DNA from: Deltaproteobacteria bacterium
GTDB taxonomy: Bacteria; Desulfobacterota; Binatia; Binatales; Binataceae
Assembly: GCA_003161515.1 (NCBI GenBank)
Contig: PMOH01000363.1
Coordinates: 4,284-11,139, forward strand
Direction of reading: 5' to 3'
Length of the DNA: 6,856 nt
Shown here: piece after piece, positions 6,690 to 6,856 of the stretch
Numbering within the stretch: the stretch's first letter is position 1
Layout: every line of letters begins with the position of its first letter
Notes under the pieces: generated by a model
What the model saw: only the letters and a program-made list of their open reading frames with translations
Database searches by the model: none
Told to the model about the DNA's origin: nothing
Translations under genes and position numbers: made by a program

Positions 6690-6814
6690 ATTGCGCAAAA
6701 GAAGCGAAAACTATGCCATCAGTTTTCGCAGAGAAAGAAACCCGCGCGATTCGGAGGTTTTTGGAACTAAGAAAATTTTACGCGGCAATCGCAATTGCGC
6801 GGAAAAAAAGCGAA
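6690..6814. repeat. Pair of imperfect direct repeats in the glycosyltransferase upstream region
   Basis: ATTGCGC-AAAAGAAGCGAA (6690-6708) recurs as ATTGCGCGG-AAAAAAAGCGAA (6794-6814). Allowing a 2-nt gap, 18 of 19 positions agree, with starts 104 bp apart. The first copy overlaps the 9-bp inverted repeat. The second overlaps the 10-bp palindrome CGCAATTGCG (6790-6799). Placement upstream of a gene suggests regulatory sites, but A-richness raises the chance of coincidence. Confidence 0.35.
6704..6729. promoter_or_regulatory. Perfect 9-bp inverted repeat, candidate operator or leader hairpin
   Basis: GCGAAAACT (6704-6712) and AGTTTTCGC (6721-6729) are exact reverse complements separated by 8 nt. 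The dyad lies 80-105 bp upstream of the TTG start of the glycosyltransferase. It could be a binding site for a dimeric regulator or a hairpin in the mRNA leader. No T-run follows on either strand, so it is not a standard terminator. Confidence 0.45.
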
Positions 6815-6856
6815 CCGCGCGGATAATTAAGAAAGCGAGTTGAAATGGTCGGGGTG

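Larger units (their letters stand above)
6625..6856. other. AT-rich upstream region of the glycosyltransferase gene
   Basis: The last 232 bp contain no convincing gene and are AT-rich and purine-skewed on the plus strand, unlike the GC-rich coding DNA next to it. They should carry the promoter of the leftward glycosyltransferase operon. I could not identify a good -35/-10 pair. Structural elements are the inverted repeat at 6704-6729, the direct repeats within 6690-6814, AAAATTTT at about 6773-6780, and CCGCGCGG near 6815-6822. Confidence 0.5.

Noticed and set aside
6845..6856. ATG at 6845 on the plus strand as the start of a divergent gene (M-V-G-V)
   Set aside because: Only four codons are visible and no good Shine-Dalgarno precedes it, unlike the start at the left edge. 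It remains possible but unsupported.
1..6856. Search for a novel defence, mobile or RNA-based system
   Set aside because: No CRISPR-like array, transposase, toxin-antitoxin pair, reverse transcriptase, tRNA/rRNA or structured RNA was seen. The genes are well-known transport and carbohydrate families.

Overview
The window is about 6.9 kb of high-GC bacterial DNA. It holds four complete protein genes in two head-to-head (convergent) pairs, and probably the first few codons of a fifth gene at the left edge. Codon use is strongly GC-ending, and two starts are rare (GTG, TTG). The mix of a VLIAGG-type kelch protein with a Pro/Thr-rich tail, a bacterial glycogen-debranching-type enzyme and a GT4 glycosyltransferase would fit a soil or groundwater proteobacterium-like, Desulfobacterota/Binatia-like or Acidobacteria-like genome. 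This taxonomic placement is only an impression; no rRNA or marker gene is present.

Left part (1-2984). A 240-bp AT-richer intergenic region separates a probable leftward gene, of which only the start codon region is visible (1-21, with a good Shine-Dalgarno), from a rightward two-gene operon. The operon encodes a 12-TM major facilitator superfamily transporter (262-1611) and an exported seven-bladed kelch beta-propeller protein with a Pro/Thr-rich C-terminal tail (1608-2984). Their stop and start codons overlap (ATGA), which implies translational coupling.

Right part (2990-6624). Two leftward genes follow: a GT4 glycosyltransferase (5506-6624) and, downstream of it, a glycogen-debranching/amylo-alpha-1,6-glucosidase-like enzyme (2990-5203, or to 5236 with a TTG start). 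The roughly 300 bp between them hold a GC-only hairpin that looks like a dispersed intergenic element. The debranching gene and the kelch gene converge with a gap of only 5 bp. The pairing of a GT4 enzyme with a debranching-type glycosidase suggests alpha-glucan or storage polysaccharide metabolism, but the substrate is not shown by the sequence.

Right edge (6625-6856). This AT-rich, purine-skewed leader precedes the glycosyltransferase gene. It contains a perfect 9-bp inverted repeat and a pair of imperfect 19-21 bp direct repeats, the best candidates for regulatory structure in the window. I see no RNA gene, CRISPR array, insertion sequence, phage gene or defence system. The window looks mostly like ordinary chromosomal metabolism and transport DNA.
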